Assembly: GCA_964609625.1 (NCBI GenBank)
Contig: CAZSRS010000007.1
Coordinates: forward strand, 1-64,000
Direction: 5' to 3'
Length of the DNA: 64,000 nt
Source of the DNA: G963674665 sp964609625
GTDB lineage: Bacteria > Desulfobacterota > Desulfovibrionia > Desulfovibrionales > Desulfovibrionaceae
The stretch's first letter is position 1; each line of letters opens with the position of its first letter. Positions 1-9,779 of the stretch are shown here, piece after piece. The translations under genes were made by a program, and so were the position numbers. Under the pieces are notes generated by a model, which did no database searches, was not told the DNA's origin, and was given only the letters and a program-made list of their open reading frames with translations.

Positions 1-4
1 TTCC

Positions 5-81
5 TGGCGCGCCCGAGAGGACTCGAACCTCTGGCCGTCTGCTTAGAAGGCAGATGCTCTATCCGTCTGAGCTACGGGCGC
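5..81 (-). tRNA. tRNA-Arg (anticodon TCT)
   Basis: Read on the minus strand, the acceptor arm GCGCCCG (75-81) pairs with CGGGCGC (9-15). The anticodon stem TCTGC/GCAGA encloses the loop CTTCTAA, giving anticodon TCT, which decodes AGA. The T-arm carries GGTTCGAGTCC. The 3' CCA is encoded in the genome at 5-7. All arms of the cloverleaf are intact. Confidence 0.97.
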
Positions 82-193
82 GCGGACCGCAATAAGTATG
101 ACATGAAGGGAGGATTGGTCAAGCCGATGACCGCGCCGATGACCGCGTTGAACGCGTCAAACGCTCCGGGAAGCAGCGGACCTTGGTCGATTT

Positions 194-1069
194 TCACAAC
201 CGCCGCAAGCGCTCCTCCTTGAGGCGCAGCTGCCCGGCCAGGGCACGGTCCAGCAGTTCCAGTCCCTGCTCCCTGTCGCGGGGCAGGCGCAAGGCCAGGG
301 GCACGTAGTTTGAGGCGTGGTTGCTGAAAAATTGCCCGTGGAACTCGGTGTGGGCGAGCAGCTCCCGGAGTTCCGCCAGCATACCTTTGGCGTCGGGCAG
401 GATGAACCGGCCGGCCTCGGCGTCGTCGTACAGGGGGGTGCCAGGCACGAGCATCAGGGTCAGGGCCGCGGCGTACTCGGGTTGCATGACGGAAAGCGCC
501 TCCCCCGTGGCGCGGGCATGCTCCCGGGAGCGCTCCACGCCAGCCAGACCGAGGATTACCGTGACGTTGCGCTTCATACCCGCAGCCTTGGCCCTTTGGG
601 CCTGCTCGATGATCGAGGCCGCGGTCTCGCCCTTGCGTACGGCCGCTAGGGTGGCGTCGTCTCCGGTTTCCAGGCCCATGAACACGGTGCGCAGGCCCAG
701 AGCGCGCAGCTCGGCCAACTGGGCGTCACTCTTCAGCCGCAGGCTCTTGGCATTGGCATAGGCGCCCACGCGCGTGACCCAGGGCAGGTGCTCCCGGACG
801 TCACGCAGAATCTGGACCAGGGTGCGCTGGGGCAGGACCATGGCGTCGCCGTCGCAGAGAAAGACGCGGCGCTGCCTGCGACAGACGCGGGCCGCCAGAT
901 CCAGATCCTGAAGCCAGACTTCGCGCTGCTTGATGGCGAAACGCTTCTGCTTGTAGGCGCCGCAGAAGGTGCACTTGTTGTGCGAACAGCCCAGGCTGAC
1001 CTGCAGCAGGATGCTGTCCGCCTCGCTCGGGGGGCGGATGACCAGTCCTTCGAGGTTGAAATCGTGCAT
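194..1069 (-). CDS. Radical SAM protein
   Basis: A 291-residue radical SAM enzyme. The CxxxCxxC iron-sulfur motif is seen near residue 28 (CSHNKCTFC), followed by an aromatic/basic stretch, and GLETGDDATL near residue 135 fits a strand of the SAM-binding barrel. The fold and [4Fe-4S]/SAM chemistry are well supported, but the substrate is not evident. The short length, with no obvious extra domain, resembles stand-alone radical SAM proteins of unknown function common in Desulfovibrio-type genomes. It lies 87 bases downstream of the acyltransferase gene on the same strand, with no functional link visible. Confidence 0.9.
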   Translation of the reverse strand: MHDFNLEGLVIRPPSEADSILLQVSLGCSHNKCTFCGAYKQKRFAIKQREVWLQDLDLAARVCRRQRRVFLCDGDAMVLPQRTLVQILRDVREHLPWVTRVGAYANAKSLRLKSDAQLAELRALGLRTVFMGLETGDDATLAAVRKGETAASIIEQAQRAKAAGMKRNVTVILGLAGVERSREHARATGEALSVMQPEYAAALTLMLVPGTPLYDDAEAGRFILPDAKGMLAELRELLAHTEFHGQFFSNHASNYVPLALRLPRDREQGLELLDRALAGQLRLKEERLRRL

Positions 1070-1156
1070 GGAAGCGGTGCGTGGTTAGAGGATGTTGGTT
1101 CTATTGATTGATGATAGTTGCCCACCGCGCGTCTGGCAAGTGCGTTTGCACCTGGT

Positions 1157-2305
1157 TCAAGCCCTTGGGGACGCCTCGTGCAGTGGCTTGCGTTCGCGCC
1201 CCGTGCGGAAGAACAGGGTCGCTGCCGCCAAATCCAGAAACAGTGCCCCCACGAAGGCCAGCACCCCGACCACGATCGTTGACAGGAAAAACGCCGCCAA
1301 TGGAGGCATGCGCCCCGCCGTGATCCTGGCCGCCATTCCCAGCAGAGGTTGGTGCAGCAGGTAGATGCTGTAGGAAGCCCCGGCCAGGCGGACCACGATC
1401 CGGTTCCCGCCGATGCGGGCGGCCAGGGGGGTGGTGCAAAGCGCGCCGCACAGGGCAAGGTAGGAAAAGGCCATCAAGAAATGCACCGCCGGCTTGGCCA
1501 GGGAATTCTCGAAGGCCACGGCCAGGGCAACGCCCACGCCTCCGGCGCAGGCAAGGGCCAGGACTGCGGGAAGCGGCAATCCGCTCCTGTCCAGGTTCCG
1601 TCCTTGCACCGCCCCCGCAGGCGTCTCCTGCCATCTGGTCCACCGGAAGGCCAGGAACATACCCGCGGCGAACTCCGGGAGCCTGGCCGGGAGATTGAAG
1701 TAGACCATGTAGGCCGGCAGGGTCCAGGGGCGGCCGAGAGCGGCCAGATATTCCAGGAGCCCCCATAGGCCGTAGCAGGCAGCGCTGACGACGAGGAATG
1801 CCCTGCCCGGCCCGAGCCTTGTAAACAGCCGCAGAACCAGCGGAAAGCAGAGGTAGAACTGGGCCAGGAGCCCCATCCACCACATGGCGGGGACAATGCC
1901 GTAGAAGCAGTCTGGATCCAGGGTGTGCACGAACAGGACATGCTCCACAAAGCAGCGCCCGAAGGACGCACCCGGCGAGGGGGTGGTGAACAGGGCCACG
2001 GCGCCCCAGAGCGCCAGGGCCAGATAATATTGGGGGCAGATGCGCCAGAAGCGGCGTCTGAAGAACGTTCCGAATGGCAGCTGGCCTGCGTCGCCCCCCA
2101 CGGCCAAGGGCAGGGTCAGCACGAACCCGGTGATGGCGTTGAAGACCACCACCCCGAAGAGGCCCTGGGCCAGGATGGCGCCGAACAGCGGTCCGAGGGG
2201 GTTCCGCTCACCCACCTCGGGGAGCACGGACCAGAGATGGAAGAAGAACACGCCCGCCATGGCCAGGACGCGTAACAACTCGATCTGCGGAATGCGCTGT
2301 CTCAT
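1157..2305 (-). CDS. Acyltransferase 3 family membrane protein
   Basis: A 382-residue polytopic membrane protein. It begins MRQRIPQIELLRVLAM, the usual opening of the acyltransferase 3 (OafA/NodX/OpgC-like) family, and has a conserved FFFHLW segment in the first helix. About ten hydrophobic segments follow. Family members move an acetyl, succinyl or other acyl group onto cell-surface sugars at the inner membrane. The acceptor cannot be told from sequence. No clear Shine-Dalgarno sequence precedes the chosen ATG, so the start is moderately certain. Confidence 0.88.
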   Translation of the reverse strand: MRQRIPQIELLRVLAMAGVFFFHLWSVLPEVGERNPLGPLFGAILAQGLFGVVVFNAITGFVLTLPLAVGGDAGQLPFGTFFRRRFWRICPQYYLALALWGAVALFTTPSPGASFGRCFVEHVLFVHTLDPDCFYGIVPAMWWMGLLAQFYLCFPLVLRLFTRLGPGRAFLVVSAACYGLWGLLEYLAALGRPWTLPAYMVYFNLPARLPEFAAGMFLAFRWTRWQETPAGAVQGRNLDRSGLPLPAVLALACAGGVGVALAVAFENSLAKPAVHFLMAFSYLALCGALCTTPLAARIGGNRIVVRLAGASYSIYLLHQPLLGMAARITAGRMPPLAAFFLSTIVVGVLAFVGALFLDLAAATLFFRTGRERKPLHEASPRA

Positions 2306-2461
2306 GCGGTATCGCTGTTCGCGGGTGATGGAGGCGGCCCCGCACGCCCCTTTTTTTACAACATTACTTGCGGGATGGTTAGCACCTTGGGCACGGGCTT
2401 GGCAAACCCTGCGACGCGCCCCACAACAAAGCTGCTCCGGCCCAGCACTGCCCTACCGCGC

Positions 2462-4375
2462 TCACTCCGCGAGCACCAGGGTCCGGGGCAGTGGGACTCG
2501 CGCATTCGTGCCCTGTGCAATGTCTGGAGCGCGGTCGAAACGCATGGTCAGCTCCCGATAAAAACTGGTGACGAACAGGCGCGCGTGCAGCGTGTCGCCC
2601 GCTGCCAGGGCCTCCACGCCCAGGAGCCGCGCCGGCAGGAACAACTCCAGGGCCACGTGGGGCAGCGGTTTGTCCAGAGCCTGCAACACCCCTGTCGCAT
2701 CCAGGCGGGTCAGATTACCGTCGGGGGTGATCTCGTAGAGCCGTGGCGCCAGCTCGAAACGCCCCTCGTATTGGGCATGGGCGCGGGGCAGCAGGTGCAC
2801 CGCGAAGTGACGCGTCTCGCGGTGCAGCTCCAGGATGACGTGCAACTGGTAGGCCTCGGAAAGCGGGAACTCTCCCTGGTAGACCAGCAGGAAGAGATCC
2901 GCGTAGTTGCTCGCCAAATTGAACAGGGACAGCCCTTCCGGGCTCCAGGCCAGGTGCACGTCGCCAAAGGGTACGTAGGGCTCGGGGGTGGTGAAGCCGA
3001 CGAGCCTGGTGCCCGCCTTGTCCGGCCAGTCCAGGAGCGAGTTGTCCGTGCAGTCGGCCGGCCGCGTCAGACGCCGGACCGGAACCGGCGCATGGTTCGG
3101 CAGGGGCTCGGCAAAGGCGCTTTGGGCATGCAGAGCCACGGCCTGGGCATTGACCGGAGCCATTGCCGCCAGCAGTTCATCATAGGGGTGGTTGTGGATG
3201 TCCACCAGCCCCATGTTGAAATCCTCTCCATCGTCGCGCCCCCCGGTGGGTTCGTCGTAGTACTGGAACCAATGCGCGCCCAGCACGTTGGGGAACGAGG
3301 CAAAGGCTGCCTGGGCCGCGGCCGCGCCCAGTGCGCGCTCGGCCTGGGTTCCCACGTGCATCAGGTGCCCGTTGTTCCTGTTGCCGCTGCGGTTTTCCTC
3401 GGCCGCGAAAAAGTACTCCGTCACCAGCACCGGCGCCGTGCTCAGCCGACGCAACCCCTCGAAATAGTAGGGCGCCACCCAGCCGTCGGCCTCGTCCACG
3501 TTGTAATTGGTGGAGAGCACGTCCACGAACCCCCGTGAGGCCAACACCGCGTCCTGGTTGTAGTACAGGGGCAAACGGTCGCCCATGACCAGGGCGTCGG
3601 GCTGCACCGTACGCAGGGCCGTGTGCACAAGCTCGTAATACCGCGCCGCGCAGAGTCGGGTAAAGGCAGCCACGACCCTGATGCCTTGCCCGCCAGGCCG
3701 CAATCCCAGCTTTGCACCATCGCGCTTCAGGTCCTCGAAGCTCCTGATGCCGGGAGCGGGCACGAAGTCTCCCGTCAGCAGGTCCCAGCGCCCCTGGTAA
3801 TGGTCGTAAAGCAGTTGCCACAGGACCTGCTTGGAATGCACGCTCCACTCGGCAGCCAGATACCACGAAAACAGGGGCGCGTTCCACCAGCCCACCTCGT
3901 TGTCCGTGAAATAGCCCATGAGCCGTGGGTGCCCGGCATAGGGCGCGGTGATCCGTCTGGCCACGTCCACGGTCTGTTCCAGGGCCTCTGGTGCGAAGGG
4001 ATCGAGCCAGTGCAATCGGGCATTGCGCCCCAGATCCAGTTCGGGGATCAGGGGCAAGTCCAGGTCCGGCATGGAGTCGGACCAGCCGCCCAGGGTGTTG
4101 AATCCCCAGGCCGCGAAGCGGTCCCGCGTTTCCCGCGCCCAGGTCTTCAGGTCGGGGTGGAAACGCTCCCAGAAATAGCCCAATTCCTTTGGGTGCGCCT
4201 TGCCGCCGTTGACCGTGTTTACGCCCAGGCTGTAGAACGGCTGCCCGTCTGGGTTCAGAAGCCAGGCGCGACCCTGCTCCCGCGTGACGGACCACCCCCT
4301 GGCCAGGACAGGTGCGGCGGCGCCCCAGACCAACAGCACTGTCAACAGCAGAGATATGGAGGTTTTGTGCAGCAT
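2462..4375 (-). CDS. Secreted GH-A clan glycoside hydrolase (GH50 agarase-like)
   Basis: A 637-residue exported protein starting MLHKTSISLLLTVLL with a signal peptide ending near VLARG. The start at 4375 is preferred because it puts the signal peptide at the N terminus with a GGA a few bases upstream; the frame stays open further out. WGFNTLGGWSD, the acid/base glutamate in GYFTDNEVGWW and the likely nucleophile in VLVTEYFF fit a GH-A TIM barrel, closest in feel to GH50 beta-agarases. The last 200 residues form a beta-rich domain. It probably cleaves a galactan-like or other polysaccharide in the periplasm or outside. Substrate is inferred only. Confidence 0.78.
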   Translation of the reverse strand: MLHKTSISLLLTVLLVWGAAAPVLARGWSVTREQGRAWLLNPDGQPFYSLGVNTVNGGKAHPKELGYFWERFHPDLKTWARETRDRFAAWGFNTLGGWSDSMPDLDLPLIPELDLGRNARLHWLDPFAPEALEQTVDVARRITAPYAGHPRLMGYFTDNEVGWWNAPLFSWYLAAEWSVHSKQVLWQLLYDHYQGRWDLLTGDFVPAPGIRSFEDLKRDGAKLGLRPGGQGIRVVAAFTRLCAARYYELVHTALRTVQPDALVMGDRLPLYYNQDAVLASRGFVDVLSTNYNVDEADGWVAPYYFEGLRRLSTAPVLVTEYFFAAEENRSGNRNNGHLMHVGTQAERALGAAAAQAAFASFPNVLGAHWFQYYDEPTGGRDDGEDFNMGLVDIHNHPYDELLAAMAPVNAQAVALHAQSAFAEPLPNHAPVPVRRLTRPADCTDNSLLDWPDKAGTRLVGFTTPEPYVPFGDVHLAWSPEGLSLFNLASNYADLFLLVYQGEFPLSEAYQLHVILELHRETRHFAVHLLPRAHAQYEGRFELAPRLYEITPDGNLTRLDATGVLQALDKPLPHVALELFLPARLLGVEALAAGDTLHARLFVTSFYRELTMRFDRAPDIAQGTNARVPLPRTLVLAE

Positions 4376-4565
4376 CGTATGTTCCATTGCGTTTGCGTGT
4401 CGCGACCGATACATAAATACCCAGGGAGCGCCCTCGGCAGGGTAAAGGCCGAGGCACGGTGCAAAGCCAGGAGCGCAACGCCATATCGTAAAAAACGCCG
4501 GGTGCAAACGGGCATTCTCATACCATGGGTAGTGGGTTCCGGCTGCTCGGACACGGAACCCAGTG

Positions 4566-4594
4566 TTGACGCGGCTTCGGCTTTGCCGTACTCT
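4566..4594 (+). promoter_or_regulatory. Possible sigma-70 promoter for the acyl-CoA dehydrogenase/ETF module
   Basis: TTGACG (4566-4571) is followed after 17 bases by TACTCT (4589-4594), about 60 bases before the acyl-CoA dehydrogenase start. The -35 is good and the -10 is weak, so this is tentative. Confidence 0.3.
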
Positions 4595-4652
4595 GCCCCT
4601 TCCCTTTCCGGTCCCAGGCCATTAACCAGACAACCGACCCCAGGAATCCACG

Positions 4653-6761
4653 ATGGAAAGTATTCGCACCTTGCCGGGCGACGATGTTCGCCAGATCATG
4701 TGGCGCTTTGCCGACCGTTTCGACCTGCAGATGGCCGTGCAGTCCAGCCGTAGCGTGGCCAGAGGCCTCGTGGCCAGGCTGGTGGCCGAGGGCGCGCGCA
4801 ACAGCCACGATTGGAACGAGACCAAGGCCCAGCTCCTGGACGCCTTTGACCAGGCCGGCCTGACCTCCATATTCATGGAGCCGGAGCAAGGAGGCTTCAT
4901 CGAGGGCCCCAAGAACCTGGCCTTGTCCCTGCTGGCCTTCGAGCTGGGGTGGGTGGACGCCGGCGCCGGCACGTGCAGCATGGCCGGCTTCCTGGCGCTC
5001 TCGCCCATCCACGAGCGCGGCACCCCGGAGCAGCGTGAGAAGTACATGAAAGCCGCGACGCCCCCCCAACCCGGGGAGGACAGGAAAATCATGCGTGGCG
5101 CCTTTGCCCTCACCGAGCCCATCCCTTACGTGGGCGTGGACACCGGCGTATTGGTGGGCAAGGCCCGTGTTGCCGAATGGCAGGAAGGCGAGGAGCCCAT
5201 GCTCAAGATCGACAAGCGCGGCCGCTTCATCACCAACATGCCCTTCGCGGATTTCGTGGTGGCCGCCGTGGACACCGCCGACGAGCGCATCAAGACTTCC
5301 TGCATGGTCATCTTGGAGAAAAGCGATCCCGGACTCTGGGATCCGGGCTCCACGACCCTGAAGATGGTGCACCAGCTTTCCGCCACCTCCGACCCCGTGC
5401 TCAGCCTCACCGTGCCCGCGGACCGCATTGTCGGCGGCTACACCGTGCAGGACGGCGTCATCGTGCCCAACTACAGCCACAGCGAGGTCATCGCCGCGGT
5501 GTTCAGCCACACCCGCGTCACCGTGGGCCTGATGTCCGCGGCCAAGCTCCTCTCCGCCGTGGAGCCGGTGATCCGCTACCAGCGGCAGCGGTTTCGCGGA
5601 GGCGAGGCTGCCCAGCCCGGCACCCCGCGCTACGAACTCGGCTTGCAACAGAAGGACGACGCCCTACAGCGCCTCGTGGACGTCTGGGCCACGGGCGAGG
5701 CCGCGGCCTCCATGGGCTTCGAGGCCTCACGCGTCTTCGACGTGCTCGACCCCCTGGAAAAGGAAAAGGACCGCTTGCTCGCCGAGCAGGGCATACCCAG
5801 GGGGCGCCGGCAGTTCGCGGCCCTGCGCAAGAAGCAACAGGAGGCCGTGGAATACATCACCATGGAAATGAACCCCGAAGGCCGCGACGAGGCCCGGTTC
5901 CAGGAACTGGCCCAGGATACCCTGGTCCGCTACTGCCTGATGGAGGCCGAGGGCAACGTGCTCTGCCCGGCCTGCAAGCTCTGGAACACCGGCTGGGGCG
6001 CCGTGATGATGCGCGAAGCCCTTTCCCTCATGGGCGGTTACGGCATCACCGAGGACTGCCCCGGCTTCCTGGGCCACAAGTGGTTCGACACGCAGCTCGA
6101 GGCCATCTACGAGGGGCCCGAGGCGGTGCAGCGTCGCCAGCTGTCCGCCACCATGACCAACGAGGTCTTCCTGGCCCGTGTCCGGCAGTGGATCGCCGAT
6201 CTCAAGGAACTGGCCCGCAAACGCCCCGGCCTTGGGGCCTGCGCCTTGGCCGCGGGTTTCGAACTCTGGCTGCACACCTATGAGCTGCTGCAGGCCGGCA
6301 AGGACTCCAACGGCAAGGCCCTGTATCACGGCAAACGCCACGGCGTGACCTTCCCCCTGGCCGACGCCCTGTGCTGGCTCCTGGCGCCGCGCTACCTGCT
6401 GTTGGATGTCCTGGAGCTAGAGGAGAAAGGCCCCCAGAATCCGGTACTGGCCGAAGGCATCGAGGGGCTGCTGCGTTTTTATTTCGATCTGTTCACCGTG
6501 CAGTCGGCCCGCGCCGCCGGCGAGGCCGCGCGTATCTGCACGGAGCTGGCCTACGGCTACAAGACCCACCCCGAGTGCGCATCGGCCTGCTGCCGGGTCG
6601 AAACCGGGGAGCACGGCCACGGCTTCGAGGGTGCGGAACAGTTCCAGGCCCTGCGCACCAGGCTGGACCAGTGCCTGGCCGGCGCGCGCCTGGCCAAGGA
6701 CTGCGCGGCCCAGGCCCTGACCACCATCATGATCCCCGAAGCCCTGGACTACCCCCTGTAG
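4653..6761 (+). CDS. Acyl-CoA dehydrogenase family protein (long form)
   Basis: A 702-residue flavoprotein. The N-terminal 470 residues follow the acyl-CoA dehydrogenase fold: ALTEPIPYVGVD in the FAD-contact region, MGGYGITEDCPG, then EAIYEGPEAVQRRQ, where a Glu fits the flavin/catalytic region. The remaining 230 residues form an extra helical domain, as in long bacterial enzymes of the FadE/AcdA type. It would oxidise an acyl-CoA and pass electrons to ETF. The ETF partner genes follow directly (ETF-QO-like, ETF beta, ETF alpha), so the four form one redox unit. Substrate chain length cannot be read. Confidence 0.9.
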   Translation: MESIRTLPGDDVRQIMWRFADRFDLQMAVQSSRSVARGLVARLVAEGARNSHDWNETKAQLLDAFDQAGLTSIFMEPEQGGFIEGPKNLALSLLAFELGWVDAGAGTCSMAGFLALSPIHERGTPEQREKYMKAATPPQPGEDRKIMRGAFALTEPIPYVGVDTGVLVGKARVAEWQEGEEPMLKIDKRGRFITNMPFADFVVAAVDTADERIKTSCMVILEKSDPGLWDPGSTTLKMVHQLSATSDPVLSLTVPADRIVGGYTVQDGVIVPNYSHSEVIAAVFSHTRVTVGLMSAAKLLSAVEPVIRYQRQRFRGGEAAQPGTPRYELGLQQKDDALQRLVDVWATGEAAASMGFEASRVFDVLDPLEKEKDRLLAEQGIPRGRRQFAALRKKQQEAVEYITMEMNPEGRDEARFQELAQDTLVRYCLMEAEGNVLCPACKLWNTGWGAVMMREALSLMGGYGITEDCPGFLGHKWFDTQLEAIYEGPEAVQRRQLSATMTNEVFLARVRQWIADLKELARKRPGLGACALAAGFELWLHTYELLQAGKDSNGKALYHGKRHGVTFPLADALCWLLAPRYLLLDVLELEEKGPQNPVLAEGIEGLLRFYFDLFTVQSARAAGEAARICTELAYGYKTHPECASACCRVETGEHGHGFEGAEQFQALRTRLDQCLAGARLAKDCAAQALTTIMIPEALDYPL

Positions 6762-6790
6762 GACCTGGGGCGTACCCTGGAGGCACGAGC

Positions 6791-8647
6791 ATGAGCGACC
6801 CCATCGACCGCCAGAGCATGGAAGTGGACATCGCCTGCGTGGGCTTCGGCCCGGCCATGGGCGGCTTCCTGACCACCCTGTCCCGCGCCCTGGTCAACGA
6901 GGACGGCACCCCGGCCCTGGAGAGCGCGAGCATGCCGGGCATGCCGCTGCAGGTGCTCTGCTACGAACGCGCCGACGACGTGGCCTTCGGCGTCTCCGGC
7001 GTGGTGACCAAGGCCCGCGCCATCCGCGAGAGCTTCCCAAATCTGGACCTGGCCGAGATTCCCATGGCCACGCCGGTCACCGAGGAAAAGGTCCTCTACC
7101 TGCTCGATCCTCACGGCGCCAGTCGCCGCCCCTGGATTCTGCGGATGAAGGAAAAGGCCTGGCGGGCGATAAAGGGCATTCTGCCTTACGAGGCCGAAGC
7201 CCTGGAACTGCCCTACGTGCCCCCCTTCATGCGTAAGCACGGCGGGCTGGTGCTTTCCATCGGGCAGTTCAACCAGTGGGTAGGTAATCAGGTCATGGGC
7301 AGCGGGTTGGTGCAAATCTGGCCCGGCACGCCCGTGGACCAACCCCTTGTGGAGGGCGACACGGTCGTTGGCGTGCGACTCTGCGACCAGGGCGTGGACA
7401 AGAAGGGCGCGCCCGAGCCCGGATACATGCCCGGCATGGATATCAAGGCCCGACTCACCGTGGTGGGCGACGGCCCCGTTGGCGCCGTGGGCCAGGCCCT
7501 GGACCGGCGCTTCGGCCTGCCCGAGGGCAATCGCCGGAACGACTGGGCTCTGGGCATGAAGATGGTGGTGGACCTACCCGAGAACTGCCCCCTGGTACCT
7601 GGCACCGTGTTGCACACCCTGGGCTATCCCGAGCCCGGCATCTTTGGATTTCTCTACGTCTACCCGGACAACTCCGCGTCCCTGGGCATCTTCGTACCCT
7701 CTTGGTTCGACACACCGGTGCGCACCGCTTACCGCTACCTGCAACACTGGATGCAACACCCCTACCTCTGGCGCTACCTCAAAGGGGGGCGCATGCGCTC
7801 CTGGGGCGCCAAGAGCCTGCTGGAGTCTGGCCGTCGGGGCGAGCCGCACCTGGTGGGCCACGGGTACGCGCGCATCGGCGAGGGGTCGGGCAGCACCAAC
7901 GTGCTCACGGGTTCGGGCGTGGACGAGGCCTGGGCCTCGGGCGTGCTCCTGGCCGAGGCGGTGGTCGAACTGCTGCGCGCCGGCAAGGAGCCGACCAGGG
8001 ACAACCTGGAGCAGGCCTATGTCCAGCGCCGACGGCAGCACTGGCTGGATCAGGAGGCGCGCGTGGCCGAACGCTCCCGCGACGGCTTTGGCAAGGGCTT
8101 TGTCCAGGGGCTCTGGGGCATGGCCCTGGCCGGCTTCAGCAAGGGCAAGCTGGCCTGGCCCGGTGATCACAGGCCGCCGCACCGGCGCATCCCCTCCGTG
8201 GAGTCCTATTACCAGGGCATCATCCCCATCGGCGAGATCGAACGCATCCGCAAGCAATGCCGGGAGCGCGGCGAGCCCCTGCACGACGCCCTGATGCGCC
8301 GCGCCGGTTGGCCGGAGATCGAATACGACGGCCGGCTCCTGGTCTCGCACCAGGACGCGCTGCTCATGGGCGGCAAGGTCCAGGCCCCCCCGGGCTTCGC
8401 CGACCACGTGCGCTTCAAGGACCCGGCCGTGTGTGTAGCCTGCAGGGAGCAGGTCTGCGTGGAAGCCTGCTCGGGCCAGGCCATCACTACCAATCCCGAC
8501 GGTGGCGCGCCCCTCTTTGACAGGGAAAAGTGCGTGCACTGCGGCGCCTGCCTCTGGAATTGCAGCAAGCCCGACCCCAAGGACCCCGCGCGGAGCAACG
8601 TCGACTTCGGCGCCGGCGCCGGCGGCCTGCACTCGGCGGAGAACTGA
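6791..8647 (+). CDS. ETF:quinone oxidoreductase-like flavoprotein with C-terminal ferredoxin domain
   Basis: A 618-residue protein starting MSDPIDRQSMEVDIACVG, with a dinucleotide-binding GFGPAMGG motif at the N terminus and an FAD-dependent dehydrogenase body (FixC/ETF-QO family). The last 80 residues hold two cysteine groups, CVACREQVCVEAC and CVHCGACLWNC, enough for two 4Fe-4S clusters, where mitochondrial-type ETF-QO has one. The tail NVDFGAGAGG resembles the conserved ETF-QO ending. It should take electrons from ETF and deliver them to the quinone pool. It starts 29 bases after the acyl-CoA dehydrogenase stop. Confidence 0.85.
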   Translation: MSDPIDRQSMEVDIACVGFGPAMGGFLTTLSRALVNEDGTPALESASMPGMPLQVLCYERADDVAFGVSGVVTKARAIRESFPNLDLAEIPMATPVTEEKVLYLLDPHGASRRPWILRMKEKAWRAIKGILPYEAEALELPYVPPFMRKHGGLVLSIGQFNQWVGNQVMGSGLVQIWPGTPVDQPLVEGDTVVGVRLCDQGVDKKGAPEPGYMPGMDIKARLTVVGDGPVGAVGQALDRRFGLPEGNRRNDWALGMKMVVDLPENCPLVPGTVLHTLGYPEPGIFGFLYVYPDNSASLGIFVPSWFDTPVRTAYRYLQHWMQHPYLWRYLKGGRMRSWGAKSLLESGRRGEPHLVGHGYARIGEGSGSTNVLTGSGVDEAWASGVLLAEAVVELLRAGKEPTRDNLEQAYVQRRRQHWLDQEARVAERSRDGFGKGFVQGLWGMALAGFSKGKLAWPGDHRPPHRRIPSVESYYQGIIPIGEIERIRKQCRERGEPLHDALMRRAGWPEIEYDGRLLVSHQDALLMGGKVQAPPGFADHVRFKDPAVCVACREQVCVEACSGQAITTNPDGGAPLFDREKCVHCGACLWNCSKPDPKDPARSNVDFGAGAGGLHSAEN

Positions 8648-8670
8648 GGAAGAAAAAAATGTAAGATTTC

Positions 8671-8735
8671 GCGGGGGGAACCCCTTTTTGCAAAAAGGGG
8701 TTCCCCCCGCACCCCCCTCCCCAAATACTCTTTGG
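8671..8735 (+). repeat. C-rich hairpin repeat, copy 1 (plus orientation)
   Basis: Bases 8671-8690 are the exact reverse complement of 8691-8710, a perfect 40-base palindrome with GCGGGGGG at one end and CCCCCCGC at the other. A C-rich, then A/T-rich, tail follows to about 8735. It sits 23 bases after the ETF-QO-like stop codon. Three relatives occur at 26976, 27234 and 34181. It could act as a terminator or as an mRNA 3'-end stabiliser. Confidence 0.85.
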
Positions 8736-8941
8736 AATGCTTGGAGGGGTATGTTGACAAGAGATCATGAAGTCACAGTGAGCTGTGGAATTCAGTACTG
8801 TTCAGGAAAATGTCTTTGCAAGGTGGCGGAGCCGGGGGAGAACCCAGCTCTGCTGCCGATATCCGCAAGGTGCAAGCGACCGCACCTGACGGCGTATCGC
8901 TGACAAAGGTTTTTTCCAACAGATCCCAAGGAGTGTAACGC

Positions 8942-9748
8942 ATGAGTGGATTTCACATCGTGGTCTGCGGCAGCATCGTGCCCGACCCCTTGCAGACCCT
9001 GGAGCCCGTGCAGGGCGCCCAAGGCTGGGGGCTGAAAAATGAGATGATGCTGCCCGCCGTGCTGGACCCCTGGGCCGGCCACGCCCTGTACGAGGCGGCG
9101 AACTTGGCCAAGAACACCCCCGGCAGCAAGGTCTGGCTCGTGTCCCTGGGCCCCAAGGCCAAGCTGCAACAGGTGATGATGCAGATCGGCCAGAAGGCGC
9201 CCTTCGAGCTGGTGGTCCTGGACGGTCCGGCCGGCGGCTTCGTCGAGGCCCAGGAAACCGCCGAGGCCCTGGCCAAGGGCATCAAGGCCATCCCTGGGCT
9301 GGACACGTCCAAACTGCTGCTCTTCGGCGGCTGGCAGTCAGCCTCGCGCGGCGCCGGCGCCACCATGCAGATCCTGGGCGAGCTGCTGGGTATCACCGAC
9401 CAGTTCCAGGGCGTGGACGAACTGCGGGTCGAGCCCGACGGCTCCCTGCGCATCCTGGAGCGCATCGAGGCCGGCTGCTATCAGGTCTCCACCTGCGCCG
9501 CGCCTCCGGCGGTGATGGGCTGGGCCACGGGCAACCTGCCCGAGCCCCCCAACAACCCCCAGGTGGGCATGCAGAACATGCGCCTGATCATGCCGGCACT
9601 GCAAAAGGCCCAACCCGCGCCCGTGGGGAGCGCCGGCGTGACCCTCTTCTCCGTGGAACTGCCCAAGCAGCGCCGCGAAACACGCATCGTGCGGGACACG
9701 CCGGCCGAGGACATCGCCAGGGAACTCCTGGAGTGGCTCAAGAGCTGA
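8942..9748 (+). CDS. etfB: Electron transfer flavoprotein beta subunit (divergent)
   Basis: A 268-residue ETF beta-type protein with the adenine-nucleotide-binding fold. The usual GKQAIDDD-type loop is replaced by GGWQSASRGAGATMQ, although the downstream LGELLGI helix is kept. It starts ATGAGTGG after a Shine-Dalgarno-like AAGGAG and lies 31 bases before etfA. Together the subunits should carry electrons from the acyl-CoA dehydrogenase to the ETF-QO-like protein. The changed loop suggests altered AMP/FAD binding compared with classical ETF. The family call rests on fold-level motifs and context. Confidence 0.85.
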   Translation: MSGFHIVVCGSIVPDPLQTLEPVQGAQGWGLKNEMMLPAVLDPWAGHALYEAANLAKNTPGSKVWLVSLGPKAKLQQVMMQIGQKAPFELVVLDGPAGGFVEAQETAEALAKGIKAIPGLDTSKLLLFGGWQSASRGAGATMQILGELLGITDQFQGVDELRVEPDGSLRILERIEAGCYQVSTCAAPPAVMGWATGNLPEPPNNPQVGMQNMRLIMPALQKAQPAPVGSAGVTLFSVELPKQRRETRIVRDTPAEDIARELLEWLKS

Positions 9749-9779
9749 CGCGCGCACCCGCAAACCAAAGGATCCCGGA

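Noticed and set aside
127..148. Repeated GATGACCGCG near the tRNA-Arg gene as a possible attachment site
   Set aside because: Too short, not a copy of the tRNA end, and no integrase or foreign island follows.
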